A stretch of DNA of 64,000 bases from Falsiroseomonas tokyonensis (GTDB lineage: Bacteria > Pseudomonadota > Alphaproteobacteria > Acetobacterales > Acetobacteraceae), in assembly GCF_019024325.1 (NCBI RefSeq), contig NZ_JAFNJS010000003.1, positions 599,811 through 663,810 on the forward strand, in the 5' to 3' direction. The notes below the pieces were generated by a model. That model searched no databases and was not told the origin of the DNA. It saw only the letters and a list, made by a program, of their open reading frames with translations. Position 1 is the stretch's first letter, and each line of letters opens with the position of its first letter. Positions 19,326 through 28,138 of the stretch are shown here, piece by piece. The position numbers and the translations under genes are program-made.

Positions 19326-19478
19326 CCGCGCTTGCCTCAGCCGAGCCTCACCTCGCGTCGCATGAGGACGATATACACCCCCTCGAAGGTTTCGCGGTGC
19401 GCCGCGACCCAGGCCTAGATGGCCTCCGTCGCGACATCGCGCAAACGGGCAGTGCCACCGCTGACGGCGACCACAGCA

Positions 19479-20429
19479 CTATGCGTCCAAGTGGATGGGT
19501 TTCTTGCTCCAGCCGGACGCCAACTCCTGCGATTCGGGCCGGGTTTCTACGATGTTGCGCAGTCGGTCAGCATGTCTGGCCGGAGGCATGCCAAAGATGC
19601 GGGTGTAGTCGCGACTGAATTGCGAAGGGCTGCCGTATCCGACGCTGAAGCCCGCGCCTGCGGCGTCCACGGCATCGCCGACCATGAGCCGCTGCGCCTC
19701 ATGCATGCGGAGATGCGTGCGGAACTCGAGCGGACTCATCGACGTGATCGCCTTGAAATGGGCGTGGAAGGTGGAGCGGCTCATGCCCGCCATCTCGGCC
19801 AATTCCCCGATCGGACAGGCCTCCCGAAAATGCGTTTTCAGCCAGACGATCGCGCGGGCAATCTGGTTGAGGCGGCTGTCGGCGCGCGCCATCTGCCGGA
19901 TCGTGGCGCTGCTGTCCCCGGTCAGAAGGCGATAGAGGATTTCGCGGATAAACAGCGGCGCAAGCGCCTCGATGTCGTCCGGCGTGTCCAGCAGGCCCGC
20001 GAGCCGGGTCGCGGCGTCGAGCAGCGCCGGCGTTGTCCGGTTCAGCGCGATCCCAGCAGCAAGGCCCTCAGCCTCGGTGCGGGTTGCGGGATAGCGGATC
20101 GCGAACTCTCCGAGCGCCGTCATATCGAGGTCGAGACGCAGGCAGAGATAGGGCCGCTCTGCGCTCGCCTCGATCACCGATCCCATGACCGGCAGGTCCA
20201 CCGACGCGATCAAATAGCTTGCCGCGTCATAGATGAAGGTGGTCGCACCCAGCACGGCGCGCTTGCGCCCCTGCGCGACGATGCACAGCGTCGGCTCGTA
20301 GACGACGGGCATCGGCATCGTCGGCGTCGACGAACGCAACAGGGATACGCCCGGCAATGCGCATGGATAGGTGCCGTCCGCAGGGGCGTGACGGGTCAGT
20401 GTCTCCGTGAGCACCGCGAGCTGGTTCAT
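19479..20429 (-). CDS. AraC-family transcriptional regulator
   Basis: About 316 residues. The N-terminal AraC-type sensor domain ([20 protein letters not shown], then [15 protein letters not shown]) precedes two C-terminal helix-turn-helix motifs ([20 protein letters not shown] and [20 protein letters not shown]). This is the subgroup often found divergent from short-chain dehydrogenases. ATG 20429 ([11 protein letters not shown]) fits the domain start; ATG 20444 is also possible. The gene faces away from the SDR at 20578, and the 148 bp between them is the likely shared control region. Confidence 0.88.
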   Translation of the reverse strand: MNQLAVLTETLTRHAPADGTYPCALPGVSLLRSSTPTMPMPVVYEPTLCIVAQGRKRAVLGATTFIYDAASYLIASVDLPVMGSVIEASAERPYLCLRLDLDMTALGEFAIRYPATRTEAEGLAAGIALNRTTPALLDAATRLAGLLDTPDDIEALAPLFIREILYRLLTGDSSATIRQMARADSRLNQIARAIVWLKTHFREACPIGELAEMAGMSRSTFHAHFKAITSMSPLEFRTHLRMHEAQRLMVGDAVDAAGAGFSVGYGSPSQFSRDYTRIFGMPPARHADRLRNIVETRPESQELASGWSKKPIHLDA

Positions 20430-20577
20430 GGCCCCGTATCCCATGAGAGCAGGGCAGGGGAAAGAAGCAATCGGCCTCATTCGGACAATCGTGCAGGGAC
20501 TCCGGACAATTGGTCTACCGCAGCCGAGCGCCAATCGGCCAAGAACTCCGCGTCGGACGAGCAAGGGAGTTCAGGCC

Positions 20578-21309
20578 GTGACGGATAGAATGGACAAAGT
20601 CGTTCTCATCACTGGCGCCAGCAGCGGCATCGGCGAGAGGACGGCGATCACGATGGCCGCCGCCGGCGCCAGGGTTGTGATCGGCGCGCGCCGCCTCGAT
20701 CGCTTAGAACGCCTTGCCTCCGAGATCGAGGCCGCGGGCGGCAAGGTGCTGGCACGCGGCCTCGACGTCACGTCGCGCGGGAGTGTGCAAGGCTTTGCGG
20801 ACGCCGCCGTCGAAGCGTTCGGCCGCATCGACGTCATCATCAACAATGCCGGCATCATGCCGCTGTCGCCCATGGCCTCGCTCAAGGTCGAGGAATGGGA
20901 CCGCATGGTCGATGTCAATATCAAGGGAGTCCTCTACGGGATCGCCGCGGTCCTGCCGGTGATGAACCGACAGGGTGCCGGGCAGATCATCAACGTCTCT
21001 TCGATCGGTGGGCTCTGCGTGGCGCCGACCGCTTCCGTCTACTGCGCAACGAAATACGCCGTGCGGGCGATCTCGGACGGGCTCCGGCAGGAGAACGACA
21101 GGATCCGTGTCACCTGCGTCTATCCGGGCGTCGTTGAGTCGGAACTGGCGAACACGATCACCGATCCCGTCGCGGCGGAGGCGATGGTCGCCTACCGCCG
21201 GATCGCTCTCAGGCCCGAAGCGATCGCCGACGCCATCGCCCACGTGATCGCCCAGCCGCCCGAGGTCGATACGAGCGAGATCGTCGTCCGGCCCACCGCC
21301 AGCGCCTGA
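20578..21309 (+). CDS. Short-chain dehydrogenase/reductase
   Basis: A 243-residue classical SDR. The NAD(P)-binding motif is TGASSGIGE near the N-terminus, NNAG is near residue 85, and the catalytic Ser-Tyr-Lys set is SS...YCATK. The Arg after the cofactor loop (GARRLDRLE) suggests NADP(H). GTG 20578 is chosen because AGGGAG lies about eight bases before it; ATG 20590 is in frame. Likely the target of the divergent AraC regulator. Substrate unknown. Confidence 0.88.
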   Translation: MTDRMDKVVLITGASSGIGERTAITMAAAGARVVIGARRLDRLERLASEIEAAGGKVLARGLDVTSRGSVQGFADAAVEAFGRIDVIINNAGIMPLSPMASLKVEEWDRMVDVNIKGVLYGIAAVLPVMNRQGAGQIINVSSIGGLCVAPTASVYCATKYAVRAISDGLRQENDRIRVTCVYPGVVESELANTITDPVAAEAMVAYRRIALRPEAIADAIAHVIAQPPEVDTSEIVVRPTASA

Positions 21310-21360
21310 TCGTAGATCCTGTGTTCACGGTCGAGGCGCCCGCGCGATGCGCACCATCGA

Positions 21361-21481
21361 GCCTGCTGGTCGTGGCGGGCTGCGACAGGCCGAGCCGGTC
21401 CGCCGCGCGGGAGACAAGGGCCTCCTGCAACAGGGCGCCGAGAATGACGCGCAGGTTCAGGTCTTGGTCGCGAAGCTCCAC
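21361..21481 (-). pseudogene. 5' remnant of a LysR regulator gene
   Basis: Only the first 40 or so codons survive: LNLRVILGALLQEALVSRAA and then DRLGLSQPAT, the LysR helix-turn-helix. They match the start of the intact LysR gene at 23083 (LNLLVILDALLEEAHVSRAA). Beyond that the frame runs into the 3' region of the SDR. The upstream DNA is duplicated too, including the operator, so this is a degenerate copy of the LysR/quinone-reductase control region. Confidence 0.75.
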
Positions 21482-21487
21482 GACATG

Positions 21488-21510
21488 GATAATGGGATAT
21501 ACAAATCATC
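21488..21510 (+). promoter_or_regulatory. LysR box, degenerate duplicate
   Basis: GATAAT-N11-ATCATC, one mismatch from a perfect inverted repeat. It is the counterpart of the intact box at 23090-23112, with ATATACA conserved in the spacer. Its own LysR gene is truncated, so any regulation would have to come from the paralogue. Confidence 0.6.
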
Positions 21511-21638
21511 TGTTGGAAGGATTTCACCTGGCCTTCCAGTGTCCGATCCGAACAGACGAGGCCGCACTGACCAGAACCTGGTCCAGAGCGCTTCTTTATC
21601 GTCGATACGAGATCGTTTCATCCATGCGAGGTTCCACC

Positions 21639-22076
21639 ATGGCTGACAAGTTCGATAGCTTCTCCGACCTCCTTCGTGCCGCACTGGGTGGCCGGCTCGC
21701 CTCTTCGGGCAGCTTGCTCGGCCTGTTCACGCACGATGTCATCTTCGAGTTTCCGTATGCGCCGGATGGGCTGCCCAAGCGGCTGGAAGGGAAGGCTGCC
21801 CTTGCCGCCCACCTGGAAAGGCTTGGCCCGTTGCTCACCTTCGGGCCCATGGAACTGGGGAAGGTTTATGCCGTAAAAGAAACGGTCGTCTTCGAGTTCT
21901 CCTGCACTGGCGAGGGCGTGGCTACGCGTGCTCCCTACGATCAGCTTTACATTTCGGTGGTCACATTGCGGGAAGGGCGGATTGCGCACTACCGCGACTA
22001 CTGGAACCCGCTCGTCGTACTGACCGCCTTGGGAGGCACCGAGGCCGCGGCCGCTGCGTATGCAGGGGCAGCCTGA
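21639..22076 (+). CDS. SnoaL-like (NTF2-fold) protein
   Basis: A 145-residue NTF2-like protein. HDVIFEFPYAPDGLPKRLEG, then YDQLYISVVTLREGRIAHYR and DYWNPLV are typical of SnoaL-like ketosteroid isomerase relatives. ATG 21639 (MADKFDSFSDLL) is chosen over ATG 21624 and a longer upstream frame that crosses the duplicated control region. It sits where the quinone reductase sits in the paralogous LysR locus, and may have come under LysR control through the duplication. Confidence 0.78.
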   Translation: MADKFDSFSDLLRAALGGRLASSGSLLGLFTHDVIFEFPYAPDGLPKRLEGKAALAAHLERLGPLLTFGPMELGKVYAVKETVVFEFSCTGEGVATRAPYDQLYISVVTLREGRIAHYRDYWNPLVVLTALGGTEAAAAAYAGAA

Positions 22077-22180
22077 TGACGGTTGCGCGGGTCCTCATCG
22101 CCGGAGGCAGGGGCAAAACAGGCCGTCGCGTGGCGTCCCGCTCGATTGCCAATGGCGAAGTCGCGAACGGCAACGGTTGT

Positions 22181-23083
22181 TCACGTGGCAGCCCGCGCCA
22201 CTGCTTGCAGCGTCGCCGCCACGTGGCGCACCGCCGGATCGCCCTCCCGCCGGCGATGCCAGGCCAGGTGGACTGGAAACCCTTCGACAGCGACGGGCGG
22301 CTCCAGGACCGCAAGCCCCTCGCGCATCGCGCCCAGAATGGACCCGCCCGGTAGCAGGGCGATGAGGTCCGAGCCCAGCAGCAGCGGCGGCACCAGCAGA
22401 AAGTGCGGGACGACGCAGCCCACCCGCCGCGTGCGTCCATGCCGCGCCAGCGCCTCGTCCAGCGCGCCGCGCATATCGCCGCGGGTGGAGACGAGCACAT
22501 GGGGGTAGGCGAGCCATCGCTCCAGGTCGAAGCCTTCCAGGGCCGGGTGGCCGCGGCGCATGGCCACGACATACTCCTCGCGCAGCAATTCCACGCGGCG
22601 CAGATCGGGCCCGGCCGGGGGGATCAGCGAGACAGCGAGGTCGAGCGTGCCCCGCGCCAGCCCATCCAGCGCGGCACCCCCGCCCTGCCAGGGCTGCACG
22701 ACCACATCAAGGCCGGGTGCGCTGCGCGCCAGCTCCGCCACCAGCGGGCCGAGAAGCAGGGCGGCGAGGCTGTCGGCCATGAGCAGCCGCACCGTTTGGC
22801 GCAGCTCCGCCAGTGGCACCTGCGGCAGGTCGAGCACGTCTCCGAGCCCGGCCAGCGCCTCCCGCAGCCTCGGCCGCAGCGCCTCGGCCAGGGGCGTGCG
22901 GCGCATGCCCCCGGCCGCACGCTCCAGCAGCCGGTCGCCGAAAAGCTGGCGGCAGCGCTCAAGCGCGCTTGAGGTGGCGGGCTGCGACAGGCCGAGCCGG
23001 TCCGCCGCGCGGGAGACATGCGCCTCCTCCAGCAAGGCGTCGAGGATGACGAGCAGGTTCAGGTCTACGCCGCGAAGCTTCAT
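22181..23083 (-). CDS. LysR-family transcriptional regulator
   Basis: A full-length 300-residue LysR protein. The N-terminal winged helix (LEEAHVSRAADRLGLSQPAT) is followed by the two-lobed effector domain. It is divergent from the quinone-reductase-like gene at 23169, and its start codon lies 6 bp from a perfect LysR box. That arrangement indicates control of the neighbour and autoregulation. Confidence 0.92.
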   Translation of the reverse strand: MKLRGVDLNLLVILDALLEEAHVSRAADRLGLSQPATSSALERCRQLFGDRLLERAAGGMRRTPLAEALRPRLREALAGLGDVLDLPQVPLAELRQTVRLLMADSLAALLLGPLVAELARSAPGLDVVVQPWQGGGAALDGLARGTLDLAVSLIPPAGPDLRRVELLREEYVVAMRRGHPALEGFDLERWLAYPHVLVSTRGDMRGALDEALARHGRTRRVGCVVPHFLLVPPLLLGSDLIALLPGGSILGAMREGLAVLEPPVAVEGFPVHLAWHRRREGDPAVRHVAATLQAVARAAT

Positions 23084-23089
23084 GGAATG

Positions 23090-23112
23090 GATAATGACAT
23101 ATACAGATTATC
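23090..23112 (+). promoter_or_regulatory. LysR box (T-N11-A)
   Basis: GATAAT-N11-ATTATC is a perfect inverted repeat with the T-N11-A spacing of LysR operators, in the 85 bp between the divergent LysR and NAD(P)H oxidoreductase genes. Confidence 0.8.
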
Positions 23113-23168
23113 TGTTGGAGGGATTTCGCACGGCCTTCCAGTTTCCGGCCCGCACACCGGAGGCCGCG

Positions 23169-23759
23169 ATGACCCGAACCCTGATCCTGTTCTTCCACCC
23201 CGATCCTGCGGGCTCCAAGGCGAATGCCGCGCTGCTCGCCGCGGCCCGGCCCTTGCCCGGCGTCGAGGTCGCCGACATGGCCCGCCTCGCGCCCACGGGC
23301 GTGTTCGACACGGACGCAGAGGTCCGGCGCCTCCACCGGGCTGACCGGCTGGTCCTGCAATTCCCTGTGCAGTGGTATTCCACGCCGCCGCTACTGAAGG
23401 CTTGGCAGGACGCGGTGCTGAGCCGGATGTTTTATGCCCGTCCCGAGGAAGGCGAGCGGCTTCGCGACCTGCCCGTGCTGGTGGCCGCGACGGCGGGCAA
23501 TGTCCCGGAGGCCTATGGGCCGGCGGGCGTGAACCTCTACCCGCTCGAGGACTTGCTGCGGCCGCTGGAGGCGACTGCCCATCGCTGCGGCCTCGCCTGG
23601 TCCCGGCCCCATCTGCTGTTCCGGGCGAACCGGCTTTCCCCCGCGGAGCTTGATGCGGCAGGCGAGGCCTATGCCGCACGGCTGCGCCGCTGGATCGCGG
23701 CGACGGCGCAGGCCGTCGCGGCCCACGCGCGCCTGCTGCCGCTTTCGGCGGAGGCCTGA
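23169..23759 (+). CDS. NAD(P)H oxidoreductase, flavodoxin-like (MdaB/KefF type)
   Basis: A 196-residue flavodoxin-fold protein. LILFFHPDPAGSKANAALL is the FMN phosphate loop region, then LVLQFPVQWYSTPPLLKAWQ and VAATAGNVPEAYGPAG, the usual features of the NQO1/MdaB/KefF group. It reduces quinones or related electrophiles with two electrons. ATG 23169 is favoured by the motif position; an upstream in-frame ATG at 23094 lies inside the operator. The gene is followed within 3 bp by a small membrane protein, so the two probably form an operon. Confidence 0.88.
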   Translation: MTRTLILFFHPDPAGSKANAALLAAARPLPGVEVADMARLAPTGVFDTDAEVRRLHRADRLVLQFPVQWYSTPPLLKAWQDAVLSRMFYARPEEGERLRDLPVLVAATAGNVPEAYGPAGVNLYPLEDLLRPLEATAHRCGLAWSRPHLLFRANRLSPAELDAAGEAYAARLRRWIAATAQAVAAHARLLPLSAEA

Positions 23760-23762
23760 GCG

Positions 23763-24173
23763 GTGCGGTCCATTCCAGGCGCCTTGCCCCCGCCTGCGCC
23801 CTTCGTGCTGGCGGTCCGCGCGCTGCCGCTCGGGCTGCTGGCGCAGTTCCTCATCGCGGGCCAGGCCTTGTTTCGCGAGGGCGGGCTCTGGGGCGCCCAT
23901 GCCGCGCTTGGCGTTGCGCTGGCTCTGCCGGTGGCCGGGTTGCTGGGCGGGGCGCTGCTGGTGCGGCGGCTGCGCGGCTTCGCGGCACCGGCCTGCCTCG
24001 TCGCGGGCCTCTACGCGGCGCAGGTTGCCCTGGGTGCGGCGGACGCCGCGCTGCCCCTCTCGCTCCATCCGCTCAACGGCGCGCTTCTGCTCGCGGCAAG
24101 CCTTGTGCTGCTCGCGCGGGTGGAGCGGGGGCGGGATGCCATGGCCGCGGCGCCGGCCGGCGCGACGCCATGA
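23763..24173 (+). CDS. Small four-helix membrane protein
   Basis: A 136-residue protein with four hydrophobic segments (about 13-35, 45-65, 72-92 and 101-118). It starts at GTG 23763, directly after the oxidoreductase stop. Composition and topology resemble the DUF6220-type membrane proteins, though that name is from memory. Its coupling to the oxidoreductase suggests a quinone or membrane redox link. No catalytic motif is visible. Confidence 0.65.
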   Translation: MRSIPGALPPPAPFVLAVRALPLGLLAQFLIAGQALFREGGLWGAHAALGVALALPVAGLLGGALLVRRLRGFAAPACLVAGLYAAQVALGAADAALPLSLHPLNGALLLAASLVLLARVERGRDAMAAAPAGATP

Positions 24174-24244
24174 GCGCCCGCCCACCCCGGCCGGACCGCG
24201 CCCCAACCGCCCGGACACCGTCAATCCACGAAAGGTCGAACACC

Positions 24245-24475
24245 ATGTCTTCCCATCGCCCCGCCCCTGCCTCCCGCACCTCCCGCCGCGCAGGCCTCGC
24301 CCTGCTGATGGGCCTCTTCGTCGCGGGGTGCGGCTCGGCTGGCGGCTCCCTGGAGAACGCCTACCGGGCGAACCTCGCCAGCGAGACCGCCCTCAACGCG
24401 CAGATCATCAGCGACCGTGCCCGCGCCCAGCGCTGCGAACGCGATCCGAGCCGCCGGGAATGCGGCCCTCGGTGA
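24245..24475 (+). CDS. Small lipoprotein
   Basis: A 76-residue protein. MSSHRPAPASRTSRRAGLAL is followed by a hydrophobic run and the lipobox VAGC at residues 27-30, giving a mature lipoprotein of about 47 residues. The mature part is charged with two cysteines (AQRCERDPSRREC) that could form a disulfide. AAAGGTCG upstream is a weak ribosome binding site. Function unknown. It lies in the same strand run as its neighbours. Confidence 0.6.
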   Translation: MSSHRPAPASRTSRRAGLALLMGLFVAGCGSAGGSLENAYRANLASETALNAQIISDRARAQRCERDPSRRECGPR

Positions 24476-24540
24476 TGGCCGATGACGCAGCCCGGCCCGC
24501 GCGGGCGGGTTCCAACACCAGCATCGAGGGAGCCACCGGC

Positions 24541-24939
24541 ATGACCAGGCCCGAGCCCGTCTTCCCGCCCGGCCGCCACGCCCTCTACGAAACCCACCGC
24601 TACTCCGCCGCCATCCGCTCCGGCGACCTGCTCTTCGTCTCGGGCCAGGTCGGCAGCCGCGCGGATGGCAGACCCGAGCCCGGCTTCGAGGCCCAGGTGG
24701 AACGGGCCTTCGAGAACCTCGCGGCGACGCTGGCGGCGGCCGGCTGCGGCTTCGCGGACGTCCTCGACGTTACAACCTTCCACACCGATCCGCAGGCCCA
24801 GTTCGAGACCGTGCTGAAGTTGAAGGACCGCGTCTTCCCCGCGTCGCCCTACCCGGCCTGGACCGCGGTGGGCGTGACGTGGCTCGCGGGCTTCGACTTC
24901 GAGATCAAGGTCGTCGCGCGCGTCCCGGTGCATCCGTGA
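24541..24939 (+). CDS. RidA/YjgF-family protein
   Basis: A 132-residue RidA-fold protein: YSAAIRSGDLLFVSGQVGSR, a helical middle, and a C-terminal AWTAVGVTWLAGFDFEIKVV. RidA members deaminate reactive enamine/imine intermediates. The usual catalytic Arg near position 105 is not seen, because the motif reads WTAVGVTWLA where RidA proper has xRxxVxVxxLP. It therefore fits a YjgF subgroup that may lack that activity. An upstream ATG at 24478 is also in frame. The next gene begins 2 bp after the stop. Confidence 0.85.
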   Translation: MTRPEPVFPPGRHALYETHRYSAAIRSGDLLFVSGQVGSRADGRPEPGFEAQVERAFENLAATLAAAGCGFADVLDVTTFHTDPQAQFETVLKLKDRVFPASPYPAWTAVGVTWLAGFDFEIKVVARVPVHP

Positions 24940-24941
24940 CG

Positions 24942-27113
24942 ATGCGAGAACTGCCCTCGTCGCGCCGCCGTGTCTTGCTGTCCGGCATGCTCGGCACCGC
25001 ACTCGCCACCGCGCTGTCGCGCCTTTTTCCCATTCGCATGGCCCAAGGCCAAACAACAGAGGCCGCCATGCCCGCAATCACCTATCCGGAAACGCGGCGC
25101 AGCGATGTCGTGGAGGAGCGTTTCGGCCACCGGATCGCCGACCCCTACCGCTGGCTGGAGAACGATGCGCGCCGCGACCGCGAGGTCGCTGCCTGGATGG
25201 CCGCCCAGGACCGCACCGCGCGTGCCTATCTCGCTTCCTTGCCGGCGCGGGAGTCGTTCCACGCGCGGCTGACAACCTTGTTCGACCACGAGCGGCTCAC
25301 CGCGCCGCAGCAGCGGGGCGGACGCTATTTCTTCACGCGCAATGCCGGCCTCGCCAACCAGGCCATGCTCATCATGCGTGAGGGGGCGGACGGACCTGAT
25401 CGCGTGCTCATCGACCCGAATGCGTGGTCAAGCGATGGCACGCGCGCACTTGCGGAATGGTCAGCCTCCGAGGACGGCAGGCTTGTCGCCTTCGGGGTGC
25501 AGGAATCCGGCGGCGACTGGCGCACGATCCGCGTCCTCGACGTCGCGCGCGGCGCCTTTCTGGAGGACGAGGTTCGCTGGGCGCGATTCACGACCCTCGC
25601 CTGGGCCAAGGATGGCTCCGGCTTCTTCTATTCGGGTTTTCCCGCGCCGGCCGACGACACGCGATCCGCGGCGCCGGTGGGCGGTCATGCCGTGCATTTC
25701 CATGCGCTCGGAACCGCGCAGGCGCAGGACCGAGTCGTCCATGCGACGCCCGACCAGCCGCATCTGGTGCATGTCGCGACCGTGACCGACGATGGCCGCT
25801 ACGCGGCGATCTTCTCGTCCCCCGGGTCGGGTGGCAGCACACCCACGATCGTCGATCTCTCGCGCCCTGGCTGGCCGTCGCGTACGCTCGTGTCGAACTT
25901 CGATCACTTCTGGGCTGTGATCGGGTGCGTCGGCACGAATGTCATCCTGGCCACGCAGCAGGGTGCCGCGCGCAGCAGGATTGTCAGCTTTGATCTGGCT
26001 GCCGCCGATGCGGACTTCGTGGAGCTAGTCCCCGAGCAGGACGGCACGCTGAGCGATGCGGTCCTGCTCGGCGGCCGGCTCGTGGCCTCATACATGGTCG
26101 ATGTAAAAACCGAAGTGAGACGGTATCGGCTCGACGGCACGCCAGACGGTGCGGTGGCGCTGCCCGGCATAGGCACGGCCGGCGCTTTTCGCGGCCGCCT
26201 CGCCGACAACGAGGCATTCTTCACCTTCACCAGCTTCAATGCACCGACCACGATCCACCGCTATGACGTCTCCGCAAATGTCAGCACGATATGGGCGAAG
26301 GCTGACGTGACGATCGACCCACGCATCGTCGTGAAGCAGCGCTTCTACGCCTCGAAGGACGGCACGCAGGTGCCGATGTTCCTCCTCCGACGCGCCGACA
26401 TCACCGGCCCGGCGCCGACCATGCTGCATGTCTATGGCGGCTATGGGATCAGCGTCGTCCCGATGTACTCGCCCGCGCTCCTGGCATGGGTCGAGCGGGG
26501 CGGTGTCGTCGCGGTCGCCAACATTCGCGGCGGCGGGGAATACGGAAAGGCGTGGCACGATGCCGGCCGTCTTCTCGCCAAGCAGAACAGTTTCGACGAT
26601 GTCATCGCAGCGGGGGAATACCTGAAAGCCGAAGGCATCGCGGCGCCGAATGGTCTCGCGATCCAGGGCTCGTCCAATGGCGGAATGATCGTGGGTGCCG
26701 CGGTCAACCAGCGGCCCGACGTCTTCTCCGCGGCGCTGCCCGGCGTCGGCGTGATGGATATGCTGCGCTTCGACCGGTTCACCGGCGGTCGACTGTGGGT
26801 CAACGAGTTTGGCGATCCCGCCGATGAAGCGGACTTCCGTAATCTGCTGGGCTACTCGCCCTACCACAGTGTCCGGTCCGGTGCGGCCTATCCGGCGATC
26901 CTCGTCACGACCGCCGAGGCGGATGACCGCGTCGTGCCCGCCCACAGCTTCAAATACGTTGCCGCGCTGCAGGCGGCCGATCTTGGCGACCGCCCTCGTT
27001 TGCTGCGGATCGATACGCGCGCCGGCCACGGCACCGGCAAGCCGATCCCGCAATTGATCGAGGAACTCACCGACATGTTGGCCTTCGCCGCACGATGGAC
27101 GGGGCTGGTGTGA
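24942..27113 (+). CDS. Prolyl oligopeptidase (S9A family), probably exported
   Basis: A serine peptidase of about 723 residues that cleaves short peptides after proline. The N-terminus has a Tat-like signal (SSRRRVLLSGMLGTALATAL). The next 400 or so residues form the beta-propeller that filters substrates (it opens with DPYRWLENDARRDREVAAWM). The C-terminal alpha/beta-hydrolase domain has the nucleophile in GSSNGGMIV, an Asp in AEADDRVVPAHS, and the His in RAGHGTGKP. Export suggests a scavenging role in the periplasm. Confidence 0.92.
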   Translation: MRELPSSRRRVLLSGMLGTALATALSRLFPIRMAQGQTTEAAMPAITYPETRRSDVVEERFGHRIADPYRWLENDARRDREVAAWMAAQDRTARAYLASLPARESFHARLTTLFDHERLTAPQQRGGRYFFTRNAGLANQAMLIMREGADGPDRVLIDPNAWSSDGTRALAEWSASEDGRLVAFGVQESGGDWRTIRVLDVARGAFLEDEVRWARFTTLAWAKDGSGFFYSGFPAPADDTRSAAPVGGHAVHFHALGTAQAQDRVVHATPDQPHLVHVATVTDDGRYAAIFSSPGSGGSTPTIVDLSRPGWPSRTLVSNFDHFWAVIGCVGTNVILATQQGAARSRIVSFDLAAADADFVELVPEQDGTLSDAVLLGGRLVASYMVDVKTEVRRYRLDGTPDGAVALPGIGTAGAFRGRLADNEAFFTFTSFNAPTTIHRYDVSANVSTIWAKADVTIDPRIVVKQRFYASKDGTQVPMFLLRRADITGPAPTMLHVYGGYGISVVPMYSPALLAWVERGGVVAVANIRGGGEYGKAWHDAGRLLAKQNSFDDVIAAGEYLKAEGIAAPNGLAIQGSSNGGMIVGAAVNQRPDVFSAALPGVGVMDMLRFDRFTGGRLWVNEFGDPADEADFRNLLGYSPYHSVRSGAAYPAILVTTAEADDRVVPAHSFKYVAALQAADLGDRPRLLRIDTRAGHGTGKPIPQLIEELTDMLAFAARWTGLV

Positions 27114-27204
27114 CGATGGTGAACGACGCCGATCGTGTTCAGGCAAGGAGACTGCGCATGCCCCAGTCCGTCCACGCATCGGCTTGGCACACCGAGGCCG
27201 CACG

Positions 27205-28108
27205 ATGATCAGGCGCAGGACACTGATGGCCGGGACTTCAGCAGCAGCGGCCGGCGTGCCCTTCACGGCGCTCGCAATGAAGGGTGGTGGTGCCGAGCGG
27301 CTCGAGGCCGCCCTGCGCGAGATCGATTCGGCGCGCGGCGGTCGGCTCGGTGTCGCCGTGCTCGACAGTGCCAGCGGTGAGGCGGCGGGCCATCGAGCGA
27401 CGGAGCGCTTTCCCTTGACCAGCACCTTCAAGCTGCTCGCCGCCGGCGCTGTGCTCGCGCAGGTCGATGCTGGCCGCGTTCGTCTCGATGACCGCATCCA
27501 CTACGGACGTGAGGAGCTGGTGACCTATTCGCCGGTCACGGAGCGCCATGTGGGGGCGAACGGAATGACGATAGGCCAGCTTTGCGAGGCGGCGATGACG
27601 CTCAGCGACAACACCGCCGCCAACCTTCTGCTGCGCGGCCTCGGCGGCCCGGAGGGCCTGACAGCCTGGTTGCGCGGCATCGGTGACGATGTCACGCGCC
27701 CTTGACCGATGGGAGACCGCGCTGAACGAGGCGCGGCCGGGCGACCCGCGTGATACCACGACCCCCACCGCGATGCTGGCGACGATGCAGCGCCTGACAC
27801 TTGGCGACGTGCTCTCGCCTGGTAGCCGCGCGCAACTCCTGGCCTGGCTAAGGGCAAACCGCACGGGGGATGCACGGTTGCGCGCCGGCCTGCCGCCCGG
27901 TTGGCAAGCCGGGGAACGCACCGGGACGGGGCCGAACGGCACAAGCAACGATGTCGGCCTGTTGTGGCCACCGGGCGGTAGCCCGCTGCTGGTGGCTGCC
28001 TACCTCACCGAGGGTGCCGCCGACATGGCGATGCGTGACGCGGCGCTTGCCGCTGTTGGCGCGGCTGTCGCGGCTGTCGCGGCGGCATGGCGCGGTGGCA
28101 CTCGATGA
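27205..28108 (+). pseudogene. Class A beta-lactamase broken by a frameshift
   Basis: The first frame has a Tat-like signal (MIRRRTLMAGTSAAAAG), the SxxK motif in LTSTFKLL (nucleophile about Ser73), and SDN in LSDNTAANLL. It stops at GIGDDVTRP. A one-base deletion in the CCC at 27699-27701 would restore R-LDRWETALNEA, the omega loop with the general-base Glu. The second frame then continues to TGTGPNGTSNDVGLLWPP. The third motif reads RTG instead of KTG, as in some natural variants. Either a real mutation or a base-calling error. Confidence 0.85.
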
Positions 28109-28138
28109 CGCTACCAGCTTGGGGTAAGGAACATACGC

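Noticed and set aside
19002..19418. Plus-strand frame over the DUF4269-like gene
   Set aside because: The minus-strand protein has the family pattern and the plus-strand product does not.
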